Below, in pieces: positions 61,213 to 64,000 of a stretch of 64,000 nt of DNA. The notes under the pieces are model-generated. The model ran no database searches, was not told where the DNA came from, and saw nothing but the letters and a program-made list of their open reading frames with translations. The stretch spans positions 265,346 through 329,345 of the forward strand of contig NZ_SLVF01000012.1 of the NCBI RefSeq assembly GCF_004345365.1, read 5' to 3'. The position numbers and the translations under genes are program-made. This stretch comes from Kribbella sp. VKM Ac-2568. GTDB lineage: Bacteria > Actinomycetota > Actinomycetes > Propionibacteriales > Kribbellaceae. Each line of letters starts with the position of its first letter. The stretch's first letter is position 1.

Positions 61213-61536
61213 CTACATCGGCTGGATCTCGAAGATCTCCACCGCGAAGCGGCCCTTGCCCTCGGACAGGAACGGGTGGCCGACCAGCAACGCCTGGGCG
61301 GCGTCGAGGTCCGCCGCCTCGACGATGGTGTAGCCGTTCTGGTCACTCGGCTCGGTCGCCGAGCCGTCGTCGCGCACCGAGGCCTTCGGAACCAACGGGT
61401 TCCCCTGGTCGACGATCGCGGACGCCGCCTTGCCCATCCACTCGGTCCAGGCCTTCATCTGCTCTTCACCCTGCTCGGGGGTGAAGTCCTCCATCGGGGT
61501 GGCCGGCCCGCGGTACAGGTACAGGTACTTGCTCAT
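61213..61536 (-). CDS. YCII-family protein
   Basis: 107-aa YCII/DGPF-type protein, ferredoxin-like fold: MSKYLYLYRGPATPMEDFTP, KAWTEWMGKAASAIVDQGNP, and DLDAAQALLVGHPFLSEGKG before FAVEIFEIQPM. The start at 61536 has AAGGA 7 nt upstream; the longer frame is not plausible. Family members often accompany ECF sigma factors of the ECF41/42 type, but no such sigma gene is adjacent here. Convergent with the KTSC gene. Confidence 0.88.
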   Translation of the reverse strand: MSKYLYLYRGPATPMEDFTPEQGEEQMKAWTEWMGKAASAIVDQGNPLVPKASVRDDGSATEPSDQNGYTIVEAADLDAAQALLVGHPFLSEGKGRFAVEIFEIQPM

Positions 61537-61716
61537 GGTGATTCCTTTCCGTCCCGCGACCGCCGAAACGCCCGCGGACCGCCCCTGGTGGGCGCTCACA
61601 GAGCTGACGAACGAGCGGGCTGCGAATCGACAAGGAGGTCCGGACGTTTTCGCTGCGTGGTCGGCGGGCACCAGATTGTGGATCCACGGGGGTGGACCAG
61701 TGTCAGGAAGGTAGCC

Positions 61717-61944
61717 ATGCGCACTCGTAGAGCTTCTACGACAGGTTCTCGCATCGTCACGATCGTTGTCGTCGTGTGGTTGTTGATCGGTGTCGCCGCC
61801 GCAGGGCAGCGAGAGTACTTCTCCGGTTCGGACGCCACCTGCGCCAAGGTGGGCACGATCCTCGTGACCATCATCGCGGGGCCGTTGAACTACATCGGCG
61901 CCAACCCGAAGATCGACTGCGAGGCACCCCAGCCGTCGCGGTGA
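61717..61944 (+). CDS. Small membrane protein with two hydrophobic segments
   Basis: 75-aa protein: a basic N-terminus (MRTRRASTTGSR), TM1 about 13-31 (IVTIVVVVWLLIGVAAAG), a short loop with a cysteine, TM2 about 47-62 (VGTILVTIIAGPLNYIG) and a tail with a second Cys. AGGAAGG lies 5 nt before ATG 61717, which decides the start inside a longer frame. It resembles the small 'membrane protein' genes common in actinobacteria; no function is known to me. Confidence 0.72.
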   Translation: MRTRRASTTGSRIVTIVVVVWLLIGVAAAGQREYFSGSDATCAKVGTILVTIIAGPLNYIGANPKIDCEAPQPSR

Positions 61945-62049
61945 CCGAGTCGACGGCCGCGGACGCCTGGCACCCCGGGCCTCCGCGGCCGTTCAATGCC
62001 CCGTCGCGCAACTAGGCTCCGAGCACTTGAGCCAGGGGAGGCGACGGAG

Positions 62050-63381
62050 TTGACCGACGTACTGCGGGACGGGATCGGGGCGGAACTCGAGAAGTTCAAG
62101 GTGCCGGGGGTCAGCTGGGCGCTGATCGACGGCGGCGAGATCGTCGACCGGGGGAGTGCGGGAGTCGTCGACGCCGGCCGGGCGGATCCGGTCACGCCGG
62201 ACAGGTTGTTCCAGGCCTGCTCGATCAGCAAGCCGATCGCGGTCTTCGCCATGCTCCGCCTGGTCGACAGAGGTCTGCTCGACCTCGACGAGGACGTGAA
62301 CCGTCGGCTCACCTCCTGGCAGCTGCCACCCACCGGCGACTGGCAGCCCGTGGTCACTTTGCGCCACCTGGCGAGCCACAGTGCGGGTCTGACCGTGCAC
62401 GGATTCCCCGGCTACGCACACGACGCCGAAGTACCGACACCTTTGCAGGTCCTCGACGGCGTTCGCCCGACGAACACCTTCGGAGTACGGGTCGACACAG
62501 TGCCCGGCACCCAGTTCCGGTACTCCGGCGGCGGAACCGTGATCATGCAGCAACTCCTGGAAGACGTCACCGGTACGCCGTTCCGGGAGCTCCTGCGCGA
62601 GCTGGTCCTGGATCCGCTCGGGATGTCGTCGAGTGACTACGCACAACCTCTTCCCGAGGAATCGCATGCGCGTGCCGCCACCGCGCACGACGAGTTCGGG
62701 CGCGCGGTCGATGGACGCTGGCACACGTACCCCGAGCTGGCGGCGGCCGGCCTCTGGACCACCCCCAGTGACCTCTGCACCTTCGCCATAGCCGTCCAAA
62801 GCGCGTACGCCGGCGCCGACGGAGCGCTGCTGTCCCCGGAGCTGGCGAGGGAGATGCTCACTCAGCAGGTGCTGTCGTCCGATCGGATCGGCGGGCTGGA
62901 TGCGCTCGGTCTCGGGTTGTTCTTGGGGAATGGTGGGACGACCTTCGGCCACAGTGGCGGCAACCACGGCTTCAAGTGCCACCTGCTGGCCTACCGGGAT
63001 ACGGGACAAGGCGCTGCGGTGATGACCAATGGCGACAACGGTTCGTATGTCGTCCAGAGGGCCTTCGCCACGATCGCCTCGTCGTACGGGTGGAAGGACC
63101 ATCCCGCGGACCTGGACGAGCCGGAGTGGCCCGGGCTCGACGAGCTCGCGGCGCTCGAGGGCACGTACGAGTTGCGCCCTGGCTCGGCGTTCACCGTGGT
63201 ACGTGACGAAGGCCGGCTGTCGGTGACCTTCCCGGGGCAGGTGCCGATGACGTTCGCGCCTCGCTCGCAGGGGTCGTTCGGCTGCCGTACGGCGGACACC
63301 GTGCTACGTGCTGAGGGGTCGGGCAAGGCGATCGTCTTCGTCCAGAACGACGGGGAGATCACCTGCCCGAAGGTGGGCTAG
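62050..63381 (+). CDS. Serine beta-lactamase-like hydrolase
   Basis: 443-aa penicillin-binding/beta-lactamase-fold protein. SxxK is SISK (in FQACSISKPIAVFAML), the YxN position is YSGGG, and the KTG-equivalent is HSGGN, typical of class C-like esterases and D-peptidases. A lipocalin-like C-terminal region (LEGTYELRPGSAFTVVRDEG) follows. TTG 62050 is preserved by GGGGAG 9 nt upstream; ATG 61996 is the longer alternative. No signal peptide is seen, so it is probably cytoplasmic and not a resistance enzyme. Confidence 0.85.
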   Translation: MTDVLRDGIGAELEKFKVPGVSWALIDGGEIVDRGSAGVVDAGRADPVTPDRLFQACSISKPIAVFAMLRLVDRGLLDLDEDVNRRLTSWQLPPTGDWQPVVTLRHLASHSAGLTVHGFPGYAHDAEVPTPLQVLDGVRPTNTFGVRVDTVPGTQFRYSGGGTVIMQQLLEDVTGTPFRELLRELVLDPLGMSSSDYAQPLPEESHARAATAHDEFGRAVDGRWHTYPELAAAGLWTTPSDLCTFAIAVQSAYAGADGALLSPELAREMLTQQVLSSDRIGGLDALGLGLFLGNGGTTFGHSGGNHGFKCHLLAYRDTGQGAAVMTNGDNGSYVVQRAFATIASSYGWKDHPADLDEPEWPGLDELAALEGTYELRPGSAFTVVRDEGRLSVTFPGQVPMTFAPRSQGSFGCRTADTVLRAEGSGKAIVFVQNDGEITCPKVG

Positions 63382-63413
63382 ATCCGGGGTCCGGACAGGG
63401 CCTCGACCCCGAT

Positions 63414-63443
63414 TTGCATCTTCGCCGCGAACGTCAGTAATGT
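63414..63443 (+). promoter_or_regulatory. Candidate rrn promoter P1
   Basis: TTGCAT (63414-63419), 18-bp spacer, TAATGT (63438-63443), about 465 bp before the 16S gene. Confidence 0.4.
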
Positions 63444-63581
63444 TCCCCTTGTCGGAGCGAGTGCGGGACGCGAAAGCGGCCGGATGCTCCGAACTCCCTG
63501 AAGGTCCTGGCTACCGAAACACGCCCTGAGCGGGTTTCGGGCACTGAGACGTGCAGAGAGACTAGGACGAAAGGGGCCGAT

Positions 63582-63610
63582 TTGACCGGCCCCGGACGAA
63601 ATAGTAAAGT
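63582..63610 (+). promoter_or_regulatory. Candidate rrn promoter P2
   Basis: TTGACC (63582-63587), 17-bp spacer, TAAAGT (63605-63610). The -35 lies inside a 7-bp inverted repeat GGGGCCG/CGGCCCC (63573-63593). The region turns AT-rich downstream, as in rRNA leaders. Confidence 0.6.
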
Positions 63611-63907
63611 CTGGCGGGTTGCCCCGGAGCTTCAAACGAAAGAATGAAGCGCGGTGTGCGTCCGATTCTTGAGAACTCAACAGCGTGCCGAAAGTCAATG
63701 CCGAAATTTAGCATTAACCCCGTTCACGGGTCTCGGCGTGTGGGTCTGCTGACCTCTTCGAGGTTGGTGGGTTCGCTCATTGTTGATTCGTGTCGGATTC
63801 CTTTGTAATTTTTCTGGATTCAAGTCAGTTTGATTTGTTTCTGATTGCAATGGATCGTTTTTCGTTAGTCTGTTTTCCGCGGCTTGTCCGTGGTTGACAT
63901 ATGGATT
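63611..63907 (+). other. rRNA operon leader
   Basis: About 300 nt of untranslated leader. TTGAGAACTCAACAGCGTGC (63670-63689) and the following AAAGTCAATGCCG are a conserved block of actinobacterial rrn leaders, involved in antitermination and RNase III processing. The part from 63770 to 63905 is T-rich against the high-GC background. Apparent open frames here are not genes. Confidence 0.75.
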
Positions 63908-64000
63908 TCAACGGAGAGTTTGATCCTGGCTCAGGACGAACGCTGGCGGCGTGCTTAACACATGCAAGTCGAGCGGTAAGGCCCTTCGGGGTACACGAGC
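63908..64000 (+). rRNA. rrs: 16S ribosomal RNA, 5' end (cut by the window)
   Basis: AGAGTTTGATCCTGGCTCAG at 63915, then GACGAACGCTGGCGGCGTGC and ACACATGCAAGTCGAGCGGT. The GGTAAGGCCCTTCGGGGTAC stretch resembles Kribbella 16S. The mature 5' end is set about 7 nt before AGAGTTTG by analogy. The gene continues beyond the window. Confidence 0.97.

Noticed and set aside
63894..63899. TTGACA as an rrn -35 element
   Set aside because: It lies only about 9 nt before the 16S 5' end, inside the leader, so it cannot start the transcript.

Overview
The window is high-GC actinobacterial DNA with GTG and TTG starts, many 1-8 nt gene overlaps and several apparently leaderless genes. The first ~93 nt of a 16S rRNA gene at the right edge (63908-64000), the conserved gene order and the overall style fit a Propionibacteriales genome, most likely Kribbella or a close relative. 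The genus is my recognition of the 16S 5' end and was not searched.

The backbone is a widely conserved actinobacterial order: miaB, miaA, dapF, hflX, dinG, lexA (divergent from a chiZ/divS-type LysM gene), nrdR, nrdJ. It covers tRNA modification, lysine/peptidoglycan precursor synthesis, a ribosome-associated GTPase, DNA repair with SOS control, and deoxynucleotide supply. Accessory blocks interrupt it. 1.6-6.5 kb: a phosphotransferase, a 1.1-kb repeat-filled non-coding stretch, a Tat-exported metallophosphoesterase with a LamG-like domain, a Nudix enzyme and two tiny acidic proteins. 7.7-10.9 kb: a SigE-type sigma factor with a membrane partner, and gamma-glutamyltransferase. 11-18 kb: an N-acyl/D-amino-acid cluster (M20 hydrolase, GNAT, SIS protein, N-succinylamino acid racemase-type enolase, permease, D-aminoacylase). 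20.7-30.3 kb: an MmyB-type regulator, MFS exporter, M6 protease, two-component system and a fused SecDF. 35.8-43.7 kb: methyltransferase, large SARP/NB-ARC/LuxR regulator, LysE exporter, oxidoreductase, nucleoside hydrolase and a truncated IlvD/Edd gene.

After nrdJ and a secreted family 3 glycosidase comes a complete four-gene type II Wadjet (JetABCD) anti-plasmid operon (49.8-57.8 kb). It is followed by an aldo/keto reductase, a stand-alone caspase-like His/Cys protein, and small genes (XRE, KTSC, YCII, a membrane peptide, a serine hydrolase) leading to an rrn operon.

The most interesting unexplained pattern is a shared promoter-like element, AACTGTC followed after exactly 12 nt by TAnnnT. 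It stands upstream of dinG, the chiZ-like gene, nrdR-nrdJ and the Wadjet operon, and with one -10 mismatch upstream of the caspase-like gene. It resembles the mycobacterial RecA-independent (PafBC) DNA-damage promoter. Together with four SOS-box-like sites between lexA and chiZ, it suggests that repair, nucleotide supply, division arrest, plasmid defence and a putative protease may share a DNA-damage response. This is inference from sequence only.
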